Below, piece after piece: positions 42,972 to 52,045 of a stretch of 64,000 nucleotides of DNA. The notes beneath the pieces are model-generated. The model saw only the letters and a list, made by a program, of their open reading frames with translations, was not told where the DNA came from and made no database searches. Position 1 is the stretch's first letter. Every line of letters begins with the position of its first letter. This stretch comes from Changchengzhania lutea (GTDB lineage Bacteria > Bacteroidota > Bacteroidia > Flavobacteriales > Flavobacteriaceae), in contig NZ_CP039456.1 of the NCBI RefSeq assembly GCF_006974145.1, positions 4,030,499 to 4,094,498 of the forward strand, written 5' to 3'. A program made the position numbers and the translations under genes.

Positions 42972-44459
42972 ATGAAAAATTCTCTTAGCTTCTTATTGTC
43001 AATTTTAACTCTTGTTGCTTTCTCCCAAAATATAAAAATACCCGTGGACACGATGGTGGTTACCACGCATAACACCACAATTAAAGGGGTGAATTTTTCA
43101 TACACAGCAACCACGGGTACACAGCCCGTATGGAATAAAAAGGGCGAACCAACAGCAACGCTCTATTATACTTATTATGAAAGAAACGGCATAAAGGACA
43201 GAGCTAACAGACCTCTAATTATTTCTTTTAACGGTGGTCCTGGTTCAGCTTCTGTTTGGATGCACATTGCCTATACCGGACCGAAAATATTAAAAATTGA
43301 TGATGAAGGCTACCCCGTGCAACCTTACGGTATCAAGAGCAATCCAAACTCCATACTCGACGTAGCGGACATTGTTTTTGTGAATCCTGTAAATACAGGA
43401 TATTCAAGAATGGTTGAGAATAAAGAAGGAGAATTGTCTGAAAGAGAAGTATTCTTTGGTATTAATGCCGATATAAAATATTTAGCAGAATGGATCAACA
43501 CCTTTGTTTCCAGAAAAAACAGATGGGAATCGCCCAAATATATTATCGGTGAAAGTTATGGCGGAACCCGTGTTATGGGGCTAGCTAATGAATTACAAAG
43601 CAATCAGTGGATGTTCCTAAATGGCGTTATTTTAGTCTCTCCTGCAGATTATAAACAATATAGTACAGGGCAACCGCTTTATTCCGCACTTAATTTGCCT
43701 TATTACACTGCCGCAGCATGGTATCAAAAAGTGCTACCCAAAAATTTACAACAACAAGATTTATTAGATATTTTACCCGCATCTGAAGATTACGCCATCA
43801 ATACCTTAATGCCCGCCTTGGCCAAAGGTGGTTTTATTACGGAAAGTGAAAAGGCTCAAGTCGCACAAAAAATGGCTTATTTTTCGGGTCTTAGTGAATT
43901 GGCTATTCTTCAAAACAACTTAGTGATTCCAACCAGTTTTTTCTGGAAAGAATTATTACGAAACAAAACGGGACAAACCATTGGGCGTCTGGATTCTAGA
44001 TATTTAGGCATGGATAAAACGGAAGCTGGCAGCAGTCCAGACTCTAACCCTGAGCTTACGTCTTGGATGCATAGCTTCACGCCTGCCATTAATTATTATA
44101 TAAGAGAACATCTCAATTTTAAGACAGACATTAAATATAATATGTTTGGTGACGTGCACCCTTGGGATAGAAGAAATGATAATACTAGGGATGATTTGAG
44201 AAAGGCTATGGCTGGCAACCCTTATTTAAAAGTACTTGTTCAATCTGGTTATTATGATGGAGCTACCACGTATTTTGGCGCAAAATATACCATGTGGCAA
44301 ATAGACCCCAGTGGTAAGTTAAAAGGCCGATTTACCTTTAAAGGTTATAGAAGCGGACATATGATGTATCTTAGAAATGACGATTTAATTTCTGCGAATG
44401 ATGATTTGCGGGAATTTATAAAAAATTCATTATCAAAAGGAAAATCTGCGAAATACTGA
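42972..44459 (+). CDS. S10-family serine carboxypeptidase-like protein
   Basis: Secreted peptidase of 495 residues. Signal peptide MKNSLSFLLSILTLVAFSQ (ATG at 42972; the start at 42945 would put nine extra residues before it). It has PLIISFNGGPGSASVWMHIA (oxyanion region), IVFVNPVNTGYSRMVEN, the nucleophile S195 in GESYGGTR, D429 in QSGYYDGATTY and H463 in YRSGHMMY, so the S10 triad is complete. S10 enzymes remove C-terminal amino acids at acidic pH. It is convergent with the S9 peptidase gene and shares a terminator hairpin with it. Confidence 0.9.
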   Translation: MKNSLSFLLSILTLVAFSQNIKIPVDTMVVTTHNTTIKGVNFSYTATTGTQPVWNKKGEPTATLYYTYYERNGIKDRANRPLIISFNGGPGSASVWMHIAYTGPKILKIDDEGYPVQPYGIKSNPNSILDVADIVFVNPVNTGYSRMVENKEGELSEREVFFGINADIKYLAEWINTFVSRKNRWESPKYIIGESYGGTRVMGLANELQSNQWMFLNGVILVSPADYKQYSTGQPLYSALNLPYYTAAAWYQKVLPKNLQQQDLLDILPASEDYAINTLMPALAKGGFITESEKAQVAQKMAYFSGLSELAILQNNLVIPTSFFWKELLRNKTGQTIGRLDSRYLGMDKTEAGSSPDSNPELTSWMHSFTPAINYYIREHLNFKTDIKYNMFGDVHPWDRRNDNTRDDLRKAMAGNPYLKVLVQSGYYDGATTYFGAKYTMWQIDPSGKLKGRFTFKGYRSGHMMYLRNDDLISANDDLREFIKNSLSKGKSAKY

Positions 44460-44467
44460 TTATAAAT

Positions 44468-44493
44468 AAACCTGACCAATTTGGGTCAGGTTT
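44468..44493. terminator. Bidirectional terminator between two peptidase genes
   Basis: AAACCTGACC (44468-44477) and GGTCAGGTTT (44484-44493) form a perfect 10-base stem around AATTTG. It lies 9 bases after the S10 gene and 25 bases after the convergent S9 gene, and is AT-rich on both sides. Confidence 0.8.
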
Positions 44494-44517
44494 ATTTCTC
44501 TAAAAGTGTTGCTCTAT

Positions 44518-46680
44518 TTATTCTTTTATCCCTTCTAAATCCAATATAAACGCATAGCTTAGTGCTTGCCTTTTATAACGTTCAAAACGCCCAGAGGCGC
44601 CGCCATGTCCAGTTTCCATATTACAATCCATAATTAAAAGATTGTCATCTGTTTTAAGAGCTCTTAATTTTGCAACCCATTTAGCTGGTTCCCAGTACTG
44701 CACTTGACTGTCCCAATAACCCGTAGTTACCAAAATATTTGGATAGTCTTTCGCTTCAACATTATCATATGGTGAATACGATTTCATATACTCATAGTAC
44801 GTTTTGTCTTTTGGATTTCCCCATTCATCAAATTCAAATGTTGTTAAGGGAATGGATTCATCCAGCATGGTTGAAACCACATCAACAAAAGGAACCGCAG
44901 CAACCACGCCGTTCCATAATTCTGGTTTCATATTTAATATGGCGCCCATTAATAATCCCCCGGCTGAACCACCGTAAGCGTATAGATGATCACTGTTAGT
45001 GTAGCCTTCTTCAACTAAAAAATTCCCAACATCAATGAAGTCTGTAAAGGTGTTTTTCTTTTTTAATAATTTACCGTTTTCATACCAATCCCTGCCCATT
45101 TCTTGGCCACCTCTAATATGAGCTATGGCGTAAACAAAACCACGGTCCAATAAACTCAAACGCGACGAACTGAACGTGGGTTCCATACTGCTTCCGTAAG
45201 AGCCATACGCATATAGCAATAGAGGATTCTTTCCGCTTTTTTCTATACCCTTTTTATATACCATCGAAACCGGAATTTTAGTGCCATCTGTAGCCGTGGC
45301 ATACAATCGCTCCGAAGTATAATTATCCGCAGAGAAATTGTCATCTAAAACCTCCTCTTGTTTTAAAAGTACTTGCTCCTTAGTAGTCATATTATACTCG
45401 AACGTACTATTAGGTGTTGTTAACGAACTGTATCTATATCTCAAGATATCGGTATCGAAATCCATATTTGTAGTCGGAGCTGCGAAAAAAGCAGGGTCAT
45501 TGAATTCTATATAATAATCCTGACCGCTCCAAGACATCACACGGATGGTTCTTAAGCCTTCTTTTCGCTCTTGTGCCACCAAATAGTTTTTAAAAATATC
45601 AAAGCCTTGTAAATACACTGAGTCTCTATTCGATATGACATCTACCCAATGCTCCTTTTTAGTTTTTGTTACCGGTGTTTTAACAAGTTTGAAGTTTTTT
45701 GCATTATGATTGGTTCTGATATAAAAATGATCTTGATAATGATCGACCCCATACTCTAAGTTCTTTTCCCTAGGTTGTATTACTTTCCATGTGCCGTTTG
45801 GTGTATTGGCATCCAAATATCTATATTCTGAAGACAGTGTTTGAAAACTACCGATCATTAAATAAGCATCAGATTTTGTTTTAAATACGCCACATCTATA
45901 CGTGTCGTCTAATTCCTCATAAACGACGACGTCTTTAGATTGGTCTGTACCTATCACATGCTTTACAATTTTATTCTGCCTTAGGGTTTGTGGATCCTTG
46001 GTTGTATAAAATATCGTTTTTCCATCATTAGCCCATGTCGCACCACCACCAGTATTACTTAACTTATCCTTTAAAATTTCGCCAGTTTTTAGGTTTTTAA
46101 AAAAAATACTGTATTGACGTCTGGAAATGGTATCGATACCAAATGCCAGCAACTCATTATTTGGGCTTACAGAAAGATTTCCAATACCGTAATAGGTATG
46201 CCCACTTGCCATTTCTGGGCCATGGAGCATGATTTCCTCTTTAGCTCCATCTTCTATTTTTTTTCTGCAGAACAACGCATAGTCTGCTCCTTTTTCAAAT
46301 CTCGTATAATAAGAATAACCATTGTCAGTGTACGGCACCGATTGATCATCCTTTTTAATTCGACTCACAATTTCATTATACAAGGTGTCCTGTAAAGCTT
46401 CGGTATGCCCCATAACTTGTTTTAAATAGTCATTTTCAGCATCCAAATATTCGATGACGTCTTCCGTTTGAGCATCTGGTGTCTCAGCCGTTTTTTGGGC
46501 ATCACTTAATCTCATCCAGAAATAATCATCAATCCGGGTGTCGTCATGAATCGTCAATTCCTTTGATACTTTTTTAGCTTCAGGTGCTTCGATTACTATA
46601 TTCTTAGAAGCTTCTTCCTTCTGTTTGCATGAAGAAAAAATCAATACTAATATCGCGATAGCATAACATGTTCTATTCAT
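44518..46680 (-). CDS. S9A-family oligopeptidase (oligopeptidase B-like), lipoprotein
   Basis: Serine oligopeptidase of 720 residues. The N-terminus MNRTCYAIAILVLIFSSCKQ is a lipoprotein signal with lipobox SSC, so it is anchored in the envelope. Residues about 40-430 form the beta-propeller that gates access, starting with DDYFWMRLSD, and the C-terminal catalytic domain has PLLLYAYGSYGSSMEP, the nucleophile S572 in YGGSAGGLLMGA, the acid near VTTGYWDSQVQYWEPAKW, and the histidine in ETGHGGASGRFERYKRQ. This layout fits the oligopeptidase B/prolyl oligopeptidase group, which cuts short peptides. Together with the S10 and S15 enzymes of this window it indicates peptide scavenging. Confidence 0.92.
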   Translation of the reverse strand: MNRTCYAIAILVLIFSSCKQKEEASKNIVIEAPEAKKVSKELTIHDDTRIDDYFWMRLSDAQKTAETPDAQTEDVIEYLDAENDYLKQVMGHTEALQDTLYNEIVSRIKKDDQSVPYTDNGYSYYTRFEKGADYALFCRKKIEDGAKEEIMLHGPEMASGHTYYGIGNLSVSPNNELLAFGIDTISRRQYSIFFKNLKTGEILKDKLSNTGGGATWANDGKTIFYTTKDPQTLRQNKIVKHVIGTDQSKDVVVYEELDDTYRCGVFKTKSDAYLMIGSFQTLSSEYRYLDANTPNGTWKVIQPREKNLEYGVDHYQDHFYIRTNHNAKNFKLVKTPVTKTKKEHWVDVISNRDSVYLQGFDIFKNYLVAQERKEGLRTIRVMSWSGQDYYIEFNDPAFFAAPTTNMDFDTDILRYRYSSLTTPNSTFEYNMTTKEQVLLKQEEVLDDNFSADNYTSERLYATATDGTKIPVSMVYKKGIEKSGKNPLLLYAYGSYGSSMEPTFSSSRLSLLDRGFVYAIAHIRGGQEMGRDWYENGKLLKKKNTFTDFIDVGNFLVEEGYTNSDHLYAYGGSAGGLLMGAILNMKPELWNGVVAAVPFVDVVSTMLDESIPLTTFEFDEWGNPKDKTYYEYMKSYSPYDNVEAKDYPNILVTTGYWDSQVQYWEPAKWVAKLRALKTDDNLLIMDCNMETGHGGASGRFERYKRQALSYAFILDLEGIKE

Positions 46681-46745
46681 ATTTTGGTTATTATAGTTAA
46701 ACTGTTTTATATAATTGATGATTATTTTATTTGACTGTTTCAGTC

Positions 46746-47327
46746 TTAGAGCAAGTGATTAATTTGTGCGTATTGCAACAACATAATGGTTTTGGCATCA
46801 ATAATTTCTCCTGATGAAATCATGTTGATCGCATCTTTAAAATACAATTCCATCACTTCAATTTCCTCATTTTCAACTTCAAGCCCGCCACCTTCATTAA
46901 CCTTCATTTCATCCTTATATTCTGCTACAAACAAATACATCTTTTCAGTAACCGCACCTGGTGAGGTGTAAGCTTCCAAAACTTGAGTAGCCGACGTTAT
47001 TTTATAACCTACTTCCTCTTCAACCTCGCGAATGATACAGGTTTCGGGATCTTCATTTTTATCAATAGCACCAGCACAAACTTCAATAGACATACCATCT
47101 CTAGCATCATTAACATAGGCTGGCATTCTGAATTGTTTCGTTAAAATAACGGTATGTTTTACAGTATTGTAAAGTAGTATAGCGGTGCCATTACCTCGAT
47201 TATAACTTTCACGAGATAAGCGTTTCCAGCATCCATTTTTAAACTGATAATCATAATCAATTTTTGTTAAAGTTGCCCATGCATTAGAAAGGACATGATG
47301 CTCTATATTTCTTAACTTTGTTTTCAT
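46746..47327 (-). CDS. NUDIX hydrolase, NudK-like
   Basis: Hydrolase of 193 residues in the ADP-ribose/GDP-mannose pyrophosphatase group. The NUDIX box is GAIDKNEDPETCIIREVEEE with the EVGYK end, near residues 85-107, and binds magnesium. The N-terminal sequence LSNAWATLTKIDYDYQFKNG, and RESYNRGNGTAILLYN are as in NudK; the dimerising strand KHTVILTKQFRMPAYVND is present. Likely substrate: GDP-mannose or a related sugar nucleotide. Single gene, 66 bases beyond the 5' end of the S9 peptidase gene. Confidence 0.9.
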   Translation of the reverse strand: MKTKLRNIEHHVLSNAWATLTKIDYDYQFKNGCWKRLSRESYNRGNGTAILLYNTVKHTVILTKQFRMPAYVNDARDGMSIEVCAGAIDKNEDPETCIIREVEEEVGYKITSATQVLEAYTSPGAVTEKMYLFVAEYKDEMKVNEGGGLEVENEEIEVMELYFKDAINMISSGEIIDAKTIMLLQYAQINHLL

Positions 47328-47571
47328 ATGTAATTAAGTAAAAGGCAGACAAAGGTTTGGATTTATTAATTTAGTCTGAAAGGCAATAAATAAGCTGATT
47401 ATATGCGCTTTCCGACTTTAAAGATATAGGTAATTTATCGTGTTTCCAACTTGGCATCATTTAAAACGACGTATATAAATGATGAATTTATACCTAGTAT
47501 TTTCATTCATAGTTAATTAGTAAGCAAAATAAACTATATTTGAATTGTTGTTAACCCAAACTTCAAAACCC

Positions 47572-47814
47572 ATGTTACTTAACGCTAAGACCCAAGTCTT
47601 ACTCAAAATCTCTTTAATAAGTCAATCTGATATTGTTACCGTACTGATTGTGGTCGTGGTGATTTTTGGGGTATTATTGCTTTTGGGAGTTAGAAAATCC
47701 TATAAACTTAAAAAGGAGAATGACCGTTTAAATAATCTGAATACTTCAGAATCTGACGAGGAGAATAAGAAATATAAAGATTTTACTGATGGTCATATGT
47801 ATGACAATAAATAA
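47572..47814 (+). CDS. Small single-span membrane protein
   Basis: Protein of 80 residues from the ATG at 47572 (an in-frame TTG at 47545 is possible). One membrane segment, IVTVLIVVVVIFGVLLLLGV, is followed by a basic patch RKSYKLKKEND and an acidic, hydrophilic tail that ends YKDFTDGHMYDNK. No family recognised. The next gene encodes a shorter protein with the same layout and a similar tail, so the two may form a pair. Confidence 0.6.
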   Translation: MLLNAKTQVLLKISLISQSDIVTVLIVVVVIFGVLLLLGVRKSYKLKKENDRLNNLNTSESDEENKKYKDFTDGHMYDNK

Positions 47815-47824
47815 TTTTTGAATT

Positions 47825-48026
47825 ATGATTGCATTAATCTTTACTACAATTTTTGTTTTTATGGTAATGCTTGTAGCGCTACTAACAAAAAAAATACTGT
47901 ATGTTGATGAACATGTGGTATCTATTCAAAATCAAATCAAAGACATTCGATAATCATTTTGAAGATATAGAAAACATCGATATCAATACTAATTATAAAC
48001 TAGGTGCCGACCATATTTATAATTAA
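47825..48026 (+). pseudogene. Small membrane protein broken by a frameshift
   Basis: From the ATG at 47825 the frame gives MIALIFTTIFVFMVMLVALL, TKKILYVDEHVVSIQNQIKD, IR and stops at 47951-47953 (42 residues). In the +1 frame the sequence goes straight on as DNHFEDIENIDINTNYKLGA, DHIYN to a stop at 48024-48026. The tail looks coding and resembles the tail of the preceding gene (YKDFTDGHMYDNK against YKLGADHIYN), so the intact protein was probably about 67 residues. The change may be a mutation, a sequencing error or a programmed shift. Confidence 0.55.
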
Positions 48027-48050
48027 AAAACGCCCACGTTTCAGTGAGCG
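48025..48050 (-). terminator. Rho-independent terminator of ettA
   Basis: CGCCCAC (48031-48037) and GTGAGCG (48044-48050) pair with one mismatch around GTTTCA. On the minus strand the stem is followed by TTTTTT. It begins 12 bases after the ettA stop. Confidence 0.75.
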
Positions 48051-48061
48051 CACTAAACCTT

Positions 48062-49753
48062 TTATCTTACCAATTTTTTATACTTAATCCGTTTTGGCAT
48101 CAAATCGCCACCAAGCCGTTTCTTCTTGTTTTCTTCATATTCAGAAAAGCTACCTTCAAAGAAATAGACTTGCGAGTCGCCTTCAAACGCTAGAATATGC
48201 GTGCAAATTCTATCTAAAAACCAACGGTCGTGACTAATAACCACCGCGCAACCAGCAAAATTCTCTAAGCCTTCTTCTAAAGCACGTAAGGTATTCACAT
48301 CAAGATCATTAGTAGGCTCATCCAAAAGTAATACATTACCCTCTTCTTTAAGAGTCATGGCTAGATGCAAGCGGTTACGCTCTCCGCCAGAAAGCAGTTT
48401 TACTTTTTTGTTTTGCTCTCCGCCAGAAAAATTAAATCGACTTAAATAAGCCCTGGAATTTACTTCTTTGCCCCCCATTAAAATCAATTCTTGCTCATCG
48501 CTAAAATTCTGCCAAATGGTTTTTTCTGGATCGATATTGGAATGTTTCTGATCGACATAAGCTAATTTAGCAGTGTCGCCAACTTTAAACTCACCCTTAT
48601 CAGGCGTTTCCTCCCCCATTATCATTTTGAAAATAGTCGTTTTACCAGCACCGTTAGGTCCAATAACACCAACAATACCTGCCTGGGGCAAGTTGAAATT
48701 TAAATCGTCATATAACAATTTATCATCATATCCTTTGGCTACCCCAATGGATTCAATTACGTTGGTTCCCAAACGGGGGCCATTAGGAATGTAAATTTCA
48801 AGCTTTTCGTCAAGCTGCTTTTGGTCTTGACTCATCAACTTATCATAATTGTTTAAACGTGCCTTTTGTTTCGTCTGACGGCCCTTAGCGCCTTGACGTA
48901 CCCATTCCAGCTCACGCTCCAAAGTTTTTTGACGCTTGGAAGCGGTTTTGCTTTCTTGAGCCATACGTTTCGATTTTTGGTCCAACCACGACGAATAGTT
49001 CCCTTTCCAAGGGATTCCTTCGCCTCTGTCCAATTCTAAAATCCATCCCGCAACATTATCTAAAAAATATCTATCGTGCGTTACAGCAATCACGGTCCCT
49101 TTATATTGAGCTAAATGATGCTCTAACCAATGCACAGATTCAGCATCTAAATGGTTTGTAGGTTCATCCAACAACAATACATCCGGCTCTTGCAACAGCA
49201 GACGACATAAGGCCACACGGCGCTTTTCTCCTCCAGATAAGATTCCTATTTTTTTATCACCCTCTGGAGTGCGTAACGCATCCATGGCTATTTCTAATTT
49301 TGTATCAAGTTCCCAAGCATTCGCGGCATCAATCTGATCTTGAAGTTCCGCTTGACGGTTCATCAATTTTTCCATTTTATCTGTATCAGAATAGACTTCT
49401 TCTAAGCCAAACATGTCATTGATCTTGTTATATTCGTCAAGAATAGCAACGGTTTCGGCCGCACCTTCACGCACGACTTCTATAACCGTTTTATCATCAT
49501 CTAATTTTGGTTCTTGTTCTAGAAAACCTACGGAATAATCTTGTAGAAACGTCACATCACCTTGGTAGTTCTTGTCAACCCCAGCGATAATCTTAAGCAA
49601 AGTGGATTTTCCCGAGCCGTTTAATCCTAGAATCCCAATTTTGGCACCGTAGAAAAAACTTAAATAAATATTTTTCAATACGGGTGTATTCGCTCCTGGA
49701 AACGTCTTGGTTAAACCAGACATTGAAAAAATCACTTTTTTATCGTCACTCAT
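48062..49753 (-). CDS. ettA: Energy-dependent translational throttle protein EttA (ABC-F)
   Basis: Ribosome-binding ABC-F ATPase that checks the ADP/ATP ratio and regulates the first elongation step. The 563 residues hold two ABC modules: Walker A GLNGSGKST and GPNGAGKTT, signatures LSGGEKRRVALCRLL and LSGGERNRLHLAMTL, and Walker B VLLLDEPTNHLD and VLLLDEPTNDLD. The linker between them is the basic P-site interaction motif (KTLERELEWVRQGAKGRQTK). An arm region is present around residues 95-140. Length and motif order match EttA better than Uup or antibiotic-resistance ABC-F proteins. Confidence 0.95.
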   Translation of the reverse strand: MSDDKKVIFSMSGLTKTFPGANTPVLKNIYLSFFYGAKIGILGLNGSGKSTLLKIIAGVDKNYQGDVTFLQDYSVGFLEQEPKLDDDKTVIEVVREGAAETVAILDEYNKINDMFGLEEVYSDTDKMEKLMNRQAELQDQIDAANAWELDTKLEIAMDALRTPEGDKKIGILSGGEKRRVALCRLLLQEPDVLLLDEPTNHLDAESVHWLEHHLAQYKGTVIAVTHDRYFLDNVAGWILELDRGEGIPWKGNYSSWLDQKSKRMAQESKTASKRQKTLERELEWVRQGAKGRQTKQKARLNNYDKLMSQDQKQLDEKLEIYIPNGPRLGTNVIESIGVAKGYDDKLLYDDLNFNLPQAGIVGVIGPNGAGKTTIFKMIMGEETPDKGEFKVGDTAKLAYVDQKHSNIDPEKTIWQNFSDEQELILMGGKEVNSRAYLSRFNFSGGEQNKKVKLLSGGERNRLHLAMTLKEEGNVLLLDEPTNDLDVNTLRALEEGLENFAGCAVVISHDRWFLDRICTHILAFEGDSQVYFFEGSFSEYEENKKKRLGGDLMPKRIKYKKLVR

Positions 49754-49842
49754 TTTTTACGTTTATTCGTTGATACGTTTAATTGTTTATCATTTTTTGG
49801 AAAATCAGAAATCTGCAATCGCTATTCGTAAATCTAAAACCT

Positions 49843-50025
49843 CTAAACCCTTCCTTTTAAAGCATTAAAAACCCACGCTATGGCAAAAAAGCCAATGCCA
49901 ACTGCGGCGAATCCCCAACCAGCAACATCATCATATTTAAATGCTCCCATGGCTATTAAACCCAAGCCTACTACAATCATTATGGTTGTAGCCCAAGCTA
50001 AAACCGTATTTTTATTCATTGCCAT
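49843..50025 (-). CDS. Small membrane protein, CAL67264-like
   Basis: Protein of 60 residues with two membrane helices, NTVLAWATTIMIVVGLGLIA and AGWGFAAVGIGFFAIAWVFN, joined by a short loop MGAFKYDDV and ending in KGRV. I recall this as the CAL67264 family, restricted to flavobacteria, function unknown. The gene lies 89 bases upstream of ettA on the same strand and may be read together with it. Confidence 0.8.
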   Translation of the reverse strand: MAMNKNTVLAWATTIMIVVGLGLIAMGAFKYDDVAGWGFAAVGIGFFAIAWVFNALKGRV

Positions 50026-50084
50026 AATCTGATATGTTCTAAATTTAGTTTTTAGTCGAAAAACAAATATCGTACTTTTCGACT

Positions 50085-50114
50085 AAAAAAGCACCCTAAG
50101 TAGGATGCTTTTTT
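50085..50114. terminator. Strong bidirectional terminator hairpin
   Basis: AAAAAAGCACCCTA and TAGGATGCTTTTTT pair with one mismatch around AG. T-runs exist on both strands. On the minus strand it lies about 140 bases downstream of the pirin gene at 50257 and just before the promoter region of the 60-residue protein, so it isolates the two. Confidence 0.8.
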
Positions 50115-50159
50115 GCTAATAAAAAATTTCTTGAAATTTTTTATTTTGCCCCACCTTGA

Positions 50160-50237
50160 ATTGCGAGAAAGGCAATTCCGACCTCCCCAAAGGGGAGGTT
50201 AATTCGGAAACCCCGAAGCAGTACCATCGAGGAATTC
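50160..50237. repeat. Dispersed spacer repeat with hairpin
   Basis: ACCTCCCC-AAA-GGGGAGGT (50181-50199) forms a perfect hairpin. It is followed by AACCCCGAAGCAGTACCATC and GAGGAATTCTT, which is similar to the motif at 1597-1624 near the transposase remnant. It lies right after the pirin gene. Confidence 0.55.
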
Positions 50238-50256
50238 TTTTGGATCAATCCCTTCA

Positions 50257-50973
50257 CTAAATCATAGGAACTTCAACAATTATCAATTCAGATTCTTTTT
50301 TAGCATGAATGTCTATCGAACTGGTTTCTGAGATACCTATAGCGTCTCGCGATGTCAGCACATGCGTATCAACAAGGATTTCACCGTTTACAACAAAGAC
50401 ATAAAAACCATTATTATCATTTTTAGCTGACAATGCTATGCTTTCATTTAAATCTAAATCTATTCGATATATATAAGCTTGCTGATGAATGGGTAGTGCC
50501 TCTGCCTCTAACTTGTTGTAAGGAGCAACCACCGTTTGCAATTTGTTTTTCTGTTTGCCTGACTCAAATTTACGCTGCTCGTAATTTGGTGTAACACCCG
50601 TCTCTTCTGGAATAATCCATAATTGTAAAAAATTAACTGCATCGGTTGTACTATCATTAAATTCAGAATGTGTTAAGCCTGTTCCTGCACTCATCACTTG
50701 GACTTCCCCTACTTCTATAGCCTGTTTATTCCCCATACTGTCTTGATGTGAAAGCGCGCCTTTTAGTGGAATCGAAATGATTTCCATATTTTGATGCGGA
50801 TGCGTACCAAAGCCCATTTTAGGTTGCACAACATCATCGTTTAAAACTCGAAGCGCTCCAAAATTCATGCGTTCTGGGTTTTGGTAACTTGCAAAACTGA
50901 ATGTGTGATAAGATTTTAACCAACCATGATTTGCAAATCCTCTGCTATCTGCTTTATCTATAATTGTTTTCAT
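50257..50973 (-). CDS. Pirin family protein (YhaK-like bicupin)
   Basis: Metal-binding double-cupin protein of 238 residues. The ATG at 50971-50973 is used (MKTIIDKADSRGFANHGWLK); an upstream in-frame start at 51024 lacks family support. Typical pirin motifs: HTFSFASYQNPERMNFGALR, VLNDDVVQPKMGFGTHPHQN, MEIISIPLKGALSHQDSMGN, and the cupin-1 histidine set H-P-H with E for the metal. YhaK-like pirins are linked to quercetinase activity and to oxidative or electrophile stress. It is the second pirin gene of this cluster. Confidence 0.92.
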   Translation of the reverse strand: MKTIIDKADSRGFANHGWLKSYHTFSFASYQNPERMNFGALRVLNDDVVQPKMGFGTHPHQNMEIISIPLKGALSHQDSMGNKQAIEVGEVQVMSAGTGLTHSEFNDSTTDAVNFLQLWIIPEETGVTPNYEQRKFESGKQKNKLQTVVAPYNKLEAEALPIHQQAYIYRIDLDLNESIALSAKNDNNGFYVFVVNGEILVDTHVLTSRDAIGISETSSIDIHAKKESELIIVEVPMI

Positions 50974-51082
50974 ATGTTTATATTTATTTTTTTTATCTGT
51001 CAGATGTAACATCCATATAATCATTCCGCTGTATGTCGAAAATTTAGTAATGAATGTTTCATAATGTGTTCATTTATTTGAA

Positions 51083-51955
51083 TTAACTTAAAGGAAGAAA
51101 GCCCATTTTACCTTGCTGGTAATCGCGCATGGCCTCCATAATTTCTTTTTGTGTATTCATAACATAAGGCCCGTAGCTTGTTACTTTTTCATTAAACGGT
51201 TCACCCGAAAGGAACAGTAACTTACTATCCTCCTGACCGTATATTGAAAAGCCTTCGCCATCCTGATTAAATTGAATGAGCTGATTTTCATCTAATTCTA
51301 AGAACACTGAATCATTTACCATCACGTTGCCACGAATTAAATACAGCATGGATTGATGGTTTTTTGAGATGTTGATGCTGTGTTTTCCTCCCTTTTTAAC
51401 ATCAATGACAAACGCATTAACCTCGGTTTGTGTTTGAATACGCCCATAGGTGTCCGCTATTGAGCCAGCGACAATTCGGACACCTACAAGTTTATCTTTC
51501 GATTGAACTGTTCTAAAATCCTCGTGCTTTGCATGTTGATAATTAGCTGGAATCATTTTCTTTTCAGCTGGTAAATTCAACCATAACTGGATCCCCTCAA
51601 GCATCCCTCCTTTTTTAACAAACGCTTTGGTTGGTGCTTCGGCATGAATAATGCCCCGTCCCGCGGTTGTCCATTGAACGTCCCCTGCACTCACCACACT
51701 TTCGTTACCCAATGAGTCTCTGTGTAACTGTTCACCTTGAAATAAAAAGGTAACAGGTTCAAATCCGCGATGTGGATGTGGCCCTAAATCAAAAGGGTTG
51801 TGTTGCTCTGAAATTTTATAGGGTCCGTAATGATGTAATAAAATAAAGGGATCAACCATATCTAATTCTTGTGTTGGTAATGGCTGTCTTAATTTTATAG
51901 GGCCCATATTGACGAAGTCGCTTCGTCCTATCGTTTTAATTGTATTTAATCTCAT
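51083..51955 (-). CDS. Pirin family protein
   Basis: Pirin of 290 residues, the classic longer type. LPTQELDMVDPFILLHHYGP, DLGPHPHRGFEPVTFLFQGE, HRDSLGNESVVSAGDVQWTT and AGRGIIHAEAP are the expected N-terminal cupin motifs, with the metal set H-x-H-E-H. The C-terminal cupin contains LFLSGEPFNEKVTSYGPYVM, a usual ending motif. It is followed by the YhaK-like gene and has the palindrome TATTTTCCATGGAAAATA 15 bases before its ATG, a probable operator of the MarR regulator encoded next door. Confidence 0.94.
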   Translation of the reverse strand: MRLNTIKTIGRSDFVNMGPIKLRQPLPTQELDMVDPFILLHHYGPYKISEQHNPFDLGPHPHRGFEPVTFLFQGEQLHRDSLGNESVVSAGDVQWTTAGRGIIHAEAPTKAFVKKGGMLEGIQLWLNLPAEKKMIPANYQHAKHEDFRTVQSKDKLVGVRIVAGSIADTYGRIQTQTEVNAFVIDVKKGGKHSINISKNHQSMLYLIRGNVMVNDSVFLELDENQLIQFNQDGEGFSIYGQEDSKLLFLSGEPFNEKVTSYGPYVMNTQKEIMEAMRDYQQGKMGFLPLS

Positions 51956-51969
51956 AATAAATAATTATT

Positions 51970-51987
51970 TATTTTCCATGGAAAATA
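51970..51987. promoter_or_regulatory. Probable MarR operator before the pirin gene
   Basis: TATTTTCCATGGAAAATA is a perfect 18-base palindrome 15 bases upstream of the pirin ATG at 51955. Its core TTCC-NN-GGAA is shared with the palindrome at 53349-53366 in front of the operon that encodes the MarR protein. Confidence 0.65.
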
Positions 51988-52045
51988 TTTAACTAAAAAA
52001 AGTTTCTCTTTTTCTTGAGAGATTCCGGCCTGCGCAGGAATTTAG

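Noticed and set aside
51740-51770. tRNA-like GGTTCAAATCC sequence
   Set aside because: It lies within the pirin gene in a conserved coding stretch and no cloverleaf arms surround it.
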